A stretch of 64,000 bases of DNA, from NCBI RefSeq assembly GCF_041431135.1, contig NZ_CP107799.1, positions 7,440,001 through 7,504,000 on the forward strand. The letters run 5' to 3'. This document shows, in pieces, positions 26,362-34,046 of this stretch (positions are counted from its first letter, which is position 1; each line of letters begins with the position of its first letter). Origin of the DNA: Streptomyces sp. NBC_00554. GTDB lineage: Bacteria > Actinomycetota > Actinomycetes > Streptomycetales > Streptomycetaceae. The notes below the pieces were generated by a model. It ran no database searches and was not told the DNA's origin. It worked only from the letters and a program-made list of their open reading frames with translations. A program made the position numbers and the translations under genes.

Positions 26362-26577
26362 GCAGGTGAGTGTACGAGCCGCCACTGTCAGCCCCCACCC
26401 GTTCAGCCGATACCGGGGCTGTACTGAAGCCGACCTGTGACGCACGTCGCAGGACGGAGAACCACGCGGCAGCCGCCGACGGCGCGGGACCCCCACAGGA
26501 GACCCGCACCTTCCAACGGACTGGAAACGGGCGGTGCGCGGGCGGGGAAGTCCTGAGGCAGCAACCACGGACGGCAG

Positions 26578-27372
26578 TCAGAAGGCAGGCCGCTCCGGAT
26601 CCAGCCGAGCCAGCCCCTCCGCAGGAGACGACGCCTCGGCGAGGTACCGCCGAGGAATCCGCCCCGCGCGATAGGCGAGCCGCCCCGCCTCCACCGCATG
26701 CCGCATGCCCTCGGCCATGAGCACGGGCTCCTGCGCCCGGGTCACGGCCGAGGCGAGCATCACACCCGCACACCCCAGCTCCATCGCGAGCGCGGCATCG
26801 GACGCCGTACCGGCCCCCGCGTCCAGAATGACCGGCACGCGCGCGTGCTCCACGATCAGCTGGAAGTTGTGCGGATTGCGGATCCCGAGCCCGGATCCGA
26901 TGGGCGAGCCCAACGGCATGATCGCGGCGCAGCCGACGTCTTCCAGCTTCCGCGCGAGAACCGGGTCGTCGTTCGTGTAAGGCAGCACGGTGAACCCGTC
27001 GTCCACCAGCGTCTCCGCCGCGTCGAGCAGTTCGATCGGATCGGGCAGCAGGGTGCGCTCGTCGGCGATGACCTCCAGCTTGATCACGTCGGTGCCGAGA
27101 GCCTCCCGCGCGAGACGGGCGGTCAGTACGGCCTCCCCGGCGGTGAAGCACCCCGCCGTGTTCGGCAGCACCCGGATGCCGAGCCGGTCGAGCACGGACA
27201 GCACCGAACCGTGCACGGAAGCGTTTACGCGCCGCATCGCGACCGTCGTCAGCTCCGTGCCGGAGGCGACGAGCGAGCGCTCCAGGACGTCGAGGCTGGG
27301 CGCACCCCCCGTACCCATGATCAGACGGGACGAGAAGGATGTACCACCGAGGACAAAGGGATCGTCGGCCAT
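26578..27372 (-). CDS. thiG: Thiazole synthase ThiG
   Basis: 264 residues, full length. LIMGTGG, DVIKLEVI with the Schiff-base Lys, PLGSPIGSGLGI (phosphate loop) and VPVILDAGAGTASDAA define the family. ThiG condenses dehydroglycine, ThiS-thiocarboxylate and deoxyxylulose 5-phosphate into the thiazole phosphate of thiamine. The ATG at 27372 is 3 bases beyond the thiS stop. It is the last gene of the thiO-thiS-thiG operon; 216 bases separate it from the kinase start. Confidence 0.96.
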   Translation of the reverse strand: MADDPFVLGGTSFSSRLIMGTGGAPSLDVLERSLVASGTELTTVAMRRVNASVHGSVLSVLDRLGIRVLPNTAGCFTAGEAVLTARLAREALGTDVIKLEVIADERTLLPDPIELLDAAETLVDDGFTVLPYTNDDPVLARKLEDVGCAAIMPLGSPIGSGLGIRNPHNFQLIVEHARVPVILDAGAGTASDAALAMELGCAGVMLASAVTRAQEPVLMAEGMRHAVEAGRLAYRAGRIPRRYLAEASSPAEGLARLDPERPAF

Positions 27373-27375
27373 GGG

Positions 27376-27588
27376 TCAGCCTCCTTGGACGGCGGTGAGG
27401 ACTTCGACGCGGTCTCCCTCGGAGAGGGAGGTGGACGACCACTGCCCGCGCGGGACGACGGTTTCGTTGAGCGCGGCGGCGACGCCGGACGGGGCCGGGG
27501 TGAGCGCCGCGACGAGCGTGTCGAGAGCGGTTCCCGCGGCGATCCGCTGCCGCTCTCCGTTGACGAAGACGCTGACGAGGAGGTTCAT
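27376..27588 (-). CDS. thiS: Sulfur carrier protein ThiS
   Basis: 70 residues, beta-grasp fold with VFVNGE at the start and the obligatory C-terminal Gly-Gly (VLTAVQGG). The C-terminus is adenylated and thiocarboxylated and donates sulfur to ThiG. The ATG overlaps the thiO stop in ATGA and the stop is 3 bases from thiG, so expression is coupled on both sides. Confidence 0.95.
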   Translation of the reverse strand: MNLLVSVFVNGERQRIAAGTALDTLVAALTPAPSGVAAALNETVVPRGQWSSTSLSEGDRVEVLTAVQGG

Positions 27589-28808
27589 GCGGGCTGCTCC
27601 GTGAGGGCCGGGCTGAAGCGCTTGGGGGTGAAGGGGCGTGCCACTTCCGGGAGTTCGCCGGTGGCCAGGGCATGCGCCAGCGCGTCACCGGTGACGGGGG
27701 TCAGCAGGACGCCGTTGCGGTAGTGCCCGGTCGCCAGCAGGAGCCCGTCGAGTTCGGTGGGGCCGAGCAGCGGCGCGTTGTCCGGCGAGCCGGGGCGCAG
27801 TCCGGCGCGCGTCTCGGTGAGCGGCAGCTCGGTGATCCCGGGGACCAGCTCATGGGCGTCGCGCAGCAGCTCGTACACGCCGCCCGCGGTCACCGTCGTG
27901 TCCCAGCCCAGCTCCTCGTTGGTCGCGCCCACGACGAGCTCGCCGTTCTCACGCGGCACGAGATAGACATGGCTGCCGCGGACGACGGCACGCACGGTCC
28001 GGCTCAGGAAGGGCGCGTACGGCTTCGGCACGGTCAGCCGCAGCACCTGCCCCTTCACCGGGCGCACGGGTGGCAGTACGGCTTCGGGAACGCCCGCGAG
28101 GCGCCCGCTGAGGCTGCCCGCGGCGAGGACCACCTGCTCCGCCGACAGCTCCGTGCCGTCGGCGGTGACGACTCCGGCGGCCCGGTCCCGTACGACGGTC
28201 AGGCGCTCGGCCCACGTCCGGTGGAACACCACTCCGGCCCGCTCGCACGCCGTGACCAGGGCCTTGGCGAGCCGGCGCGGATCGACCTGGTGGTCGCCGT
28301 CGACCCGCAGTCCGCCGCGTACGCCGGGCGCGAGCATCGGTTCGAGGCGGCGGCACTCACGCCCGCTGAGCCACTCCGAGTCGAGCCCCGACTGACGTTG
28401 CAGGGCGTGCAGTTCACGCAGGTGGGCGCGGTCGTCGGCGTCGAGTGCGACGGCCAGGGTGCCGCACCGGCGGTAGCCGAGGTCCTGGCCCGTCGCCTCG
28501 GTGAGCTCGGCGACGAAGTCCGGGTAGCGGTCCGCGGAGGCGAGGTTGAGGCCCAGCAGGGTCTGCTCGCCGTAGTGCAGTTCCGTGACGGCGGCGAGCA
28601 TTCCGGCCGCGACCTGCGCGGCGCCACCGCCGGGCTCGGGGTCCAGGAGCGCGGTAGTGAACCCGCGCTGCGCGGCCCGCCAGGCCGTCACAAGACCGAT
28701 GATTCCGCCCCCGATGACAAGGACGTCCGAGGTGCCCGAAGACTGGAATGCAAGAGATGCGAGAGATGCGTCTGATGTCTGGGATGTGTCTGACGGTGTA
28801 CGCGACAT
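27585..28808 (-). CDS. thiO: Glycine oxidase ThiO
   Basis: 407 residues, DAO-type flavoenzyme. An N-terminal extension of about 27 Ser/Thr-rich residues precedes the FAD-binding motif DVLVIGGGIIGLVTAW. Later marks are QVVLAAGSLS, NGELVVGATNE and ATGHYRNGVLL. It oxidises glycine to dehydroglycine (iminoacetate) for thiazole synthesis under aerobic conditions. Its ribosome-binding region is within the 3-prime end of a TPP riboswitch, so thiamine pyrophosphate should shut off the whole operon. Confidence 0.94.
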   Translation of the reverse strand: MSRTPSDTSQTSDASLASLAFQSSGTSDVLVIGGGIIGLVTAWRAAQRGFTTALLDPEPGGGAAQVAAGMLAAVTELHYGEQTLLGLNLASADRYPDFVAELTEATGQDLGYRRCGTLAVALDADDRAHLRELHALQRQSGLDSEWLSGRECRRLEPMLAPGVRGGLRVDGDHQVDPRRLAKALVTACERAGVVFHRTWAERLTVVRDRAAGVVTADGTELSAEQVVLAAGSLSGRLAGVPEAVLPPVRPVKGQVLRLTVPKPYAPFLSRTVRAVVRGSHVYLVPRENGELVVGATNEELGWDTTVTAGGVYELLRDAHELVPGITELPLTETRAGLRPGSPDNAPLLGPTELDGLLLATGHYRNGVLLTPVTGDALAHALATGELPEVARPFTPKRFSPALTEQPA

Positions 28809-28820
28809 GGGCGTCCAGCC

Positions 28821-28912
28821 CCTCCCTTCGCCGGCATGACCCGGATCAGGTTCGTACGGTCGGAGGCCGTCCCAGCCTCCCTCTCAGCCCGGTGCGTCCG
28901 GACTCCCGCGAG
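28821..28912 (-). promoter_or_regulatory. TPP riboswitch (thi box)
   Basis: Read on the minus strand, the conserved pieces appear in order: GGGAGTCCGG, the pyrimidine-sensing CGGGCTGAGAGG, CGAACCTGATCCGGGTCATG, and GCCGGCGAAGGGAGG. The closing strand GGGAGG is also the likely ribosome-binding site of thiO, 12 bases before its ATG, so control is probably by occluding translation initiation. Confidence 0.95.
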
Positions 28913-28971
28913 TGCTTTACGTTGGCCAGCCTAGCCCGCTGCGGTATGTCTCAGTAAGGGAGCCCGCGTCC

Positions 28972-29376
28972 ATGGCCCGTTCGCTCGACGGCCTCGTCCT
29001 GTCCCCGGTTGCCGACCAGGCACCAGGTCAGGTGGGTACCCGCACCCGGTTCACCTACCACGAGCGGAACGGCGAGATCTGGGCCGACTACGCGGGCGGC
29101 GATGTCGTACGCGGGCATCTCCTGGGTACCCGCGAGGGTGACCGTCTCGACTTCCGGTACGTGCAGTTGAAGCGCGACGGCAGCACCTCCTCGGGGCATT
29201 GCGTGTCCCGCGTGGCGGAGCTGCCCGACGGGCGCGTGCGGCTGGAGGAGACCTGGGAGTGGGAGTCGCAGCGAGGCAGTGGGACGAGCGTCGTGGAAGA
29301 GGTCGGGCCGAGCGACGTGGACGAGGCCGGGACGAGCGGCGCAGGTCAGGACGGGCGATGTGGAACAGGTCACTGA
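28972..29376 (+). CDS. Conserved hypothetical small beta-rich protein
   Basis: 134 residues from ATG 28972, with AAGGGAG upstream. The body alternates short beta-type segments (RTRFTYHERNGEIWADYAGG, LDFRYVQLKRDG, VRLEETWEWES) and looks like a compact antiparallel barrel of about 105 residues. I recall similar Streptomyces proteins being labelled N-acetylglutamate synthase, a name I cannot support from the sequence, as no acetyl-CoA-binding motif is visible. The last 28 residues are Gly/Ser/Asp-rich and low in complexity. It is divergent from the thiO operon. Confidence 0.7.
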   Translation: MARSLDGLVLSPVADQAPGQVGTRTRFTYHERNGEIWADYAGGDVVRGHLLGTREGDRLDFRYVQLKRDGSTSSGHCVSRVAELPDGRVRLEETWEWESQRGSGTSVVEEVGPSDVDEAGTSGAGQDGRCGTGH

Positions 29377-29385
29377 GCACGCCCG

Positions 29386-29415
29386 CTGACTGACAAATCG
29401 TCAGCTGTCTATGGT
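29386..29415 (+). promoter_or_regulatory. Promoter of the FAD oxidoreductase gene
   Basis: CTGACT (29386-29391), an 18-base spacer, then TATGGT (29410-29415). The GTG start follows after 6 bases, so the transcript is expected to begin at or beside the start codon. Confidence 0.6.
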
Positions 29416-29421
29416 GATCAG

Positions 29422-30648
29422 GTGACCGAGAAGACGCGGGTTCAGGAACGGACGGTACGGCAGGTCGTCGTCGTGGGCGCCGGCATGGCGGGCGTGCAGA
29501 CCGCGGTCGCCCTGCGAGAACAGGGCTTCGACGGCGGTGTGACGCTGATCGGGGCGGAACCGCACCAGCCGTACGACCGGCCACCGCTGTCCAAGGCCGT
29601 GCTGCTCGGCAAGGCCGAGGGCTCCGCCTTCGACATCGACTTCGAGGCACTGGGCATCGAACTGCAGCTCGGCCGCGAGGCGCTCGGCGTCCGCCCCGAG
29701 GACCATGAGCTGGACACCGCCACGGGCCCGGTGCCCTACGACGTCCTGGTCGTCGCGACCGGCGCCGAACCGATCCGGCTGCCGGGCGCGGAGGGCGTCC
29801 CCGGGGTCCATCTGCTGCGCACCCTGGACGACGCCGAGCGGCTGCGTCCGGTGCTCGCCCAGCAGCACGACATCGTGGTGGTCGGGGCGGGCTGGATCGG
29901 CGCAGAGTTCGCCACGGCGGCGCGTGACGCGGGGTGCGTGGTGACCGTCGTCGAGGCCGCCGACCGGCCGCTCGCCGGGGCGTTGCCCGCCGAGGTCGCC
30001 GAGCCGATGGCCGCCTGGTACGCGGACAGCGGGGCCGAATTGCGCACGCACGCGCGCGTGGAGCGCATCGAGCCCGGCGCGGTGGTCCTGGACGACGGCT
30101 CCCGGGTGCCCGCGGACGCCGTGGTCGTCGGCATCGGCGCGCGCCCCGCCACCGCCTGGCTCAGCGGCTCGGGCATCGAGCTCGGCGCCCACCGCGAGGT
30201 CGTGGCCGACGACCATCTGCGCACCTCCGCTCCGGACGTCTACGCGGTCGGCGACTGCGCTTCCTTCCCTTCGGGCCGGTACGAGGACCGCCTTCTGGTC
30301 CACCACTGGGACAACGCCCTCCAGGGCCCGCGCACGGTGGCGGCGAACATCATCGGCGAATCCCCCGTCGCGTACGACCCCGTCCCGTACTTCTGGTCCG
30401 AGCAGTTCGGACGCTTCGTCCAGTACGTCGGCCACCACGCCCCCGCCGACACCACCGTCTGGCGCGGCGACCCGTCCGGCGCCGCCTGGACGGTCTGCTG
30501 GCTCCACGACGGCCGCCTGGTCGCCCTCCTGGCGGTCGGCCGCCCCAGGGATCTGGCGCAGGGCCGCAAACTCATCGAGGCGGGCACCCTGATGAACCCG
30601 GAGCTGCTGTCGGACCCGGCGCGACCGCTGAAGACGGCGACGGCGTAG
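29422..30648 (+). CDS. FAD/NAD(P)-dependent oxidoreductase, ferredoxin-reductase type
   Basis: 408 residues. Two dinucleotide-binding motifs are present: VVVVGAGMAGVQTAVALRE for FAD near the N-terminus and IVVVGAGWIGAEFA for NAD(P)H around residue 155. VYAVGDCASFP binds the flavin. The C-terminal reductase domain (FWSEQFGRFVQYVGHH) places it with rubredoxin- or ferredoxin-NAD reductases of oxygenase systems. No partner oxygenase or ferredoxin adjoins it. Start GTG 29422 appears leaderless. Physiological partner unknown. Confidence 0.88.
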   Translation: MTEKTRVQERTVRQVVVVGAGMAGVQTAVALREQGFDGGVTLIGAEPHQPYDRPPLSKAVLLGKAEGSAFDIDFEALGIELQLGREALGVRPEDHELDTATGPVPYDVLVVATGAEPIRLPGAEGVPGVHLLRTLDDAERLRPVLAQQHDIVVVGAGWIGAEFATAARDAGCVVTVVEAADRPLAGALPAEVAEPMAAWYADSGAELRTHARVERIEPGAVVLDDGSRVPADAVVVGIGARPATAWLSGSGIELGAHREVVADDHLRTSAPDVYAVGDCASFPSGRYEDRLLVHHWDNALQGPRTVAANIIGESPVAYDPVPYFWSEQFGRFVQYVGHHAPADTTVWRGDPSGAAWTVCWLHDGRLVALLAVGRPRDLAQGRKLIEAGTLMNPELLSDPARPLKTATA

Positions 30649-30770
30649 GCGGAACGGATTCGCCGCCGAGGGGGCGGCCATCAGCGGTCCTGATCGGTTT
30701 TGGGTGTTTTGCGCCCTGTCGGGGCGGGACTCGGGTACCGAGTGTCAGTCCGGGATGGCAGGCTTGTCCC

Positions 30771-31136
30771 GTGACCGAGATTGACGCAAAGATCGATGCT
30801 CTCGTACCCGCCTGGCTCACCCTCCCCGACATCGCCGAGCAGTTCGGCGTCGAGGTGACCCGAGTCCGGCAGCTGGTCAAGGAGGGCCAGGTGATCGCCG
30901 TACGCCGTGGTGAGAACCGCGCGCTGCACGTCCCTGCCGCCTTCATCGACGGGGACAAGGTGGTCAAGGGCCTGACAGGCACCCTGACGCTCCTGAGGGA
31001 CGACGGTTTCTCCGACGAAGAGATGCTCGAGTGGCTCTTCACCCCCGACCCGAGCCTGCCCGGTACCCCCGCGCAGGCTCTCAGCGAGAATCGCGGCACG
31101 GAGGTGAAGCGTCGCGCCCAGGCGCTCGCCGTCTGA
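30771..31136 (+). CDS. Rv2175c-like winged-helix DNA-binding protein
   Basis: 121 residues. The N-terminal helix-turn-helix reads WLTLPDIAEQFGVEVTRVRQ and the C-terminal part (VKGLTGTLTLLRDDGFSDEE, then the WLFTPD segment) matches the Rv2175c C-terminal domain family. Rv2175c of M. tuberculosis binds DNA and is phosphorylated by the neighbouring kinase PknL. A Ser/Thr kinase lies 4.4 kb to the left here. GTG start at 30771 has no ribosome-binding site and follows CAGGCT (30759-30764) by 6 bases. The targets are unknown. Confidence 0.85.
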   Translation: MTEIDAKIDALVPAWLTLPDIAEQFGVEVTRVRQLVKEGQVIAVRRGENRALHVPAAFIDGDKVVKGLTGTLTLLRDDGFSDEEMLEWLFTPDPSLPGTPAQALSENRGTEVKRRAQALAV

Positions 31137-31227
31137 CCTGAACAGACCGTCCGACGTCCGGACCACGGCGGCCACGGACCACCCCGGCCGCCGTGGTCCC
31201 CACGCACCGACAATGGGGGACACACCC

Positions 31228-31899
31228 ATGCCCGACAACGCCGCCGCGGCCGCACGCGCCCAGCTCGCCGACGCCCGCGTGTACCTGTGCACGGACGCCC
31301 GCAAGCGCCAGGGTGACCTCGCCGATTTCCTGGACGTGGTCCTGGAGGGCGGCGTCGACATCGTGCAGCTGCGCGACAAGGGCATGGAGGCGGCCGAGGA
31401 ACTGGAACACCTCCAGGTCTTCGCGGACGCCTGCGCACGCCACGGCAAGCTCCTCGCGGTCAACGACCGGGCGGATGTCGCCCACGCGATCGGTGCCGAC
31501 GTGCTCCATCTGGGCCAGGGCGACCTCCCGGTTCCCGCGGCCCGCGCCATCCTCGGCGACCAGGTCCTCCTGGGCCGCTCCACGCACGCCGAGTCCGAGG
31601 CCGCAGCGGCCGCCGTCCAGGAGGGCGTGGACTACTTCTGCACCGGCCCCTGCTGGCCCACCCCCACCAAGCCGGGCCGCCACGCACCCGGCCTCGACCT
31701 GGTCCGGTACACGGCCTCGCTGGGCACCGACCGCCCCTGGTTCGCCATCGGCGGCATCGACCTCGGCAACCTCGACGAGGTGCTGGAGGCGGGCGCCCGC
31801 CGCGTCGTCGTCGTACGGGCGATCACGGAGGCGGACGACCCGGGAGCGGCGGCGGGAGAGTTCGCCAAGCGGCTGCGCGGCGTAGAGCTGTCCGAGTAG
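31228..31899 (+). CDS. thiE: Thiamine phosphate synthase
   Basis: About 223 residues. YLCTDARK, VDIVQLRDKGM, LLAVNDRADVAHAIGADVLHLGQGDLP and YFCTGPCWPTPTKPG, with FAIGGID, define ThiE, which joins the pyrimidine pyrophosphate to thiazole phosphate. The ATG at 31228 follows GGGGGA at 7 bases; an ATG five codons earlier is possible. It is on the opposite strand from thiO-thiS-thiG and, unlike that operon, has no visible TPP riboswitch. Confidence 0.93.
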   Translation: MPDNAAAAARAQLADARVYLCTDARKRQGDLADFLDVVLEGGVDIVQLRDKGMEAAEELEHLQVFADACARHGKLLAVNDRADVAHAIGADVLHLGQGDLPVPAARAILGDQVLLGRSTHAESEAAAAAVQEGVDYFCTGPCWPTPTKPGRHAPGLDLVRYTASLGTDRPWFAIGGIDLGNLDEVLEAGARRVVVVRAITEADDPGAAAGEFAKRLRGVELSE

Positions 31900-31996
31900 C
31901 TGCCCGAGTAGCGGCCCGATGGCCTGAAAAGCTGTCCGGAAGCTGTCCGAGGGGTGGACAAGAAGTCGACAAATCGGACAATTCTCGGTCGTTCGG

Positions 31997-32025
31997 TTGG
32001 GGGACCCGATCCCCCTGGCTAACCT
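31997..32025 (+). promoter_or_regulatory. metF promoter
   Basis: TTGGGG (31997-32002), 18-base-or-less spacer, TAACCT (32020-32025). The ATG at 32032 follows after 6 bases, consistent with a leaderless metF transcript. Confidence 0.6.
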
Positions 32026-32031
32026 GCGGGT

Positions 32032-32955
32032 ATGGCCCTCGGATCTGCTTCCACCAGGACTGACCGCGCACGAACCGTGCGCGACATGCTCGCGACCGGC
32101 AACAAGACGTACTCGTTCGAGTTCTCCGCGCCGAAGACCCCCAAGGGTGAGCGGAACCTGTGGAACGCGTTGCGCCGGGTCGAGGCGGTCGCGCCGGACT
32201 TCGTCTCCGTGACGTACGGAGCAGGCGGATCCACCCGTGCGGGCACGGTCAAGGAGACCCAGCAGATCGTCGTCGACACGACGCTCACCCCGGTCGCCCA
32301 CCTCACCGCGGTCAATCACTCCATCGCGGAACTGCGCAACATCATCGGCCAGTACGCGGACGCCGGGATCCGCAACATCCTCGCCGTCCGCGGCGACCCG
32401 CCCGGCGACCCGATGGGCGACTGGGTGCCGCACCCCAAGGGCCTGACCTACGCGGCTGAACTCGTCCGTCTCATCAAGGAGTCCGGCGACTTCTGCGTCG
32501 GTGTCGCGGCCTTCCCCGAGATGCACCCGCGCTCCGAGGCCTGGGACCTCGACGTCGAACACTTCGTCGACAAGTGCCGCGCCGGCGCCGACTACGCGAT
32601 CACACAGATGTTCTTCCACCCCGAGTCGTATCTCCGCCTGCGCGACCGCGTCGCCGCGGCCGGCTGTGAGACTCCGGTGATTCCCGAGGTCATGCCGGTC
32701 ACGAGTGTGAAGATGCTGGAGAGGCTTCCGAAGCTCAGCAACGCCTCATTCCCGGACGTCCTGAAAGAGCGAATCCTCACAGCCAAAGCCGATGCAGCGG
32801 CTGTACGCTCCATTGGCATCGAGTTCGCCACGGAGTTCTGCGCGAGGCTGCTGGCCGAGGGAGTCCCCGGACTGCACTTCATTACGCTCAACAACTCCAC
32901 GGCGACGCTGGAAATCTACGACAATCTGGGTCTGCACCACCCACAGCAGGCCTAG
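32032..32955 (+). CDS. metF: 5,10-Methylenetetrahydrofolate reductase
   Basis: 307 residues. SFEFSAPKTPKG (catalytic Glu), FVSVTYGAGGSTR, THLTAVNHS-like AHLTAVNHS, ILAVRGDPPGD and YAITQMFFHPESY are the MetF blocks. The flavoenzyme makes 5-methyltetrahydrofolate for methionine synthesis. No SAM or cobalamin riboswitch is visible upstream. The leader-proximal region instead contains repeated AGCTGTCCG motifs (31930-31949). M. tuberculosis Rv2172c occupies a related position but is divergent. Confidence 0.95.
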   Translation: MALGSASTRTDRARTVRDMLATGNKTYSFEFSAPKTPKGERNLWNALRRVEAVAPDFVSVTYGAGGSTRAGTVKETQQIVVDTTLTPVAHLTAVNHSIAELRNIIGQYADAGIRNILAVRGDPPGDPMGDWVPHPKGLTYAAELVRLIKESGDFCVGVAAFPEMHPRSEAWDLDVEHFVDKCRAGADYAITQMFFHPESYLRLRDRVAAAGCETPVIPEVMPVTSVKMLERLPKLSNASFPDVLKERILTAKADAAAVRSIGIEFATEFCARLLAEGVPGLHFITLNNSTATLEIYDNLGLHHPQQA

Positions 32956-33011
32956 ACCGGTCGCACCCACGTACGACACACTGCGTAGCGGCCACTGGGA
33001 GAGGGGCGTAC

Positions 33012-33992
33012 ATGGGCTGGACGGTCCTCTATATCGCGTTCGGCGTCGTCGCGCTGTGGCTGCTGGGCGAGGTCCTGCTGCAGTACAAGGCGCGGTTGCG
33101 CTACCGGCTGCTCGCCTTCGCCGGCTTCCTCGGCGTGGTCCTCGGCGTGCTGATTCCCTCCGTGGTGGTCATCGGCCTGGGCGCGGCGGCCTTCGCGGTC
33201 GGCCAGACGTACGTCACGCTGTCGTTCCGCCGCGGGTTCGCGGCCGGCTGGGCCGTCGGCAACCGTCAGGGCACCGACAAGATCAAGAGCAAGCGCCGCC
33301 GCGGTGAGCCCGAGCACCAGGATCCGTCGCTGGAGGTCTCCGGCCTCGAAGCGACCGACGGCATGGTGAATCCCCAGGACGACGAGTACGCCGGCGAGGA
33401 CAACGTCTTCTCACCCGCGCAGTCCGACCGATTCATGCAGCCCGGCTCGGGCCGGCCCGCCGCCGCCGAGACCACCGCCGTGTACGAGCCGCAGCCCCTG
33501 CCCGACGACACCGGCTCGTACGGCATCTACGACGCCAACGCGTACGCGGCAGCGGCCGACCAGTCCTACGAGGCCACCACCGACCAGTCCTACGCGACCG
33601 CCGCCCAGGCCCAGGACCAGCAGGCTTACGCGTACGACGGCTACTCCGGCTACGACCAGCAGCAGTACGGCTACGACAACGGCCAGCAGCAGTACGCCGC
33701 CTACTCCGACCCGTACATCGGCACGCAGACGTACAGCGGTGCCTCGTACGACAACACCACCTACGGTGGCGGCGAGCAGCAGCAGTACACGCAGCAGGCC
33801 TACGGACAGGACCAGTACGCCACCGGCAACTACGGCGGCGACACCACCCCGCCCGGCGGCGTCTGGGTGCCGCAGCAGCGCACCGACGAGTACGGCGGCG
33901 AACTCCCGCCGGAGCAGCCGTACCCGTACCAGGAGAACGGCAACGGTAACGGCAACGCCACCGGGTACGACGAGCAGCAGTACCGGTACTGA
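33012..33992 (+). CDS. Membrane protein with long Tyr/Gln-rich tail
   Basis: 326 residues. Two or three N-terminal membrane helices (VLYIAFGVVALWLLGEVLL and LLAFAGFLGVVLGVLIPSVV onward) lead to a basic stretch KIKSKRRRG. About 210 residues of disordered tail follow, becoming strongly enriched in Tyr, Gln, Gly, Asn and Ala (YDQQQYGYDNGQQQY and many similar units), ending in an NGNGNGNA run. By the positive-inside rule the tail is probably cytoplasmic. The composition is prion-like. Conserved as an unnamed integral membrane protein in Streptomyces as far as I recall; function unknown. Confidence 0.82.
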   Translation: MGWTVLYIAFGVVALWLLGEVLLQYKARLRYRLLAFAGFLGVVLGVLIPSVVVIGLGAAAFAVGQTYVTLSFRRGFAAGWAVGNRQGTDKIKSKRRRGEPEHQDPSLEVSGLEATDGMVNPQDDEYAGEDNVFSPAQSDRFMQPGSGRPAAAETTAVYEPQPLPDDTGSYGIYDANAYAAAADQSYEATTDQSYATAAQAQDQQAYAYDGYSGYDQQQYGYDNGQQQYAAYSDPYIGTQTYSGASYDNTTYGGGEQQQYTQQAYGQDQYATGNYGGDTTPPGGVWVPQQRTDEYGGELPPEQPYPYQENGNGNGNATGYDEQQYRY

Positions 33993-33997
33993 GTGAC

Positions 33998-34023
33998 GGC
34001 CCGCACCTGACCTTGCGCGGGCC
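33998..34023. terminator. Hairpin between convergent genes
   Basis: GGCCCGC (33998-34004) pairs with GCGGGCC (34017-34023) in the 54-base gap between convergent stop codons. Confidence 0.6.
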
Positions 34024-34046
34024 TCCTCTCGTTCAGCGCACCGGGG

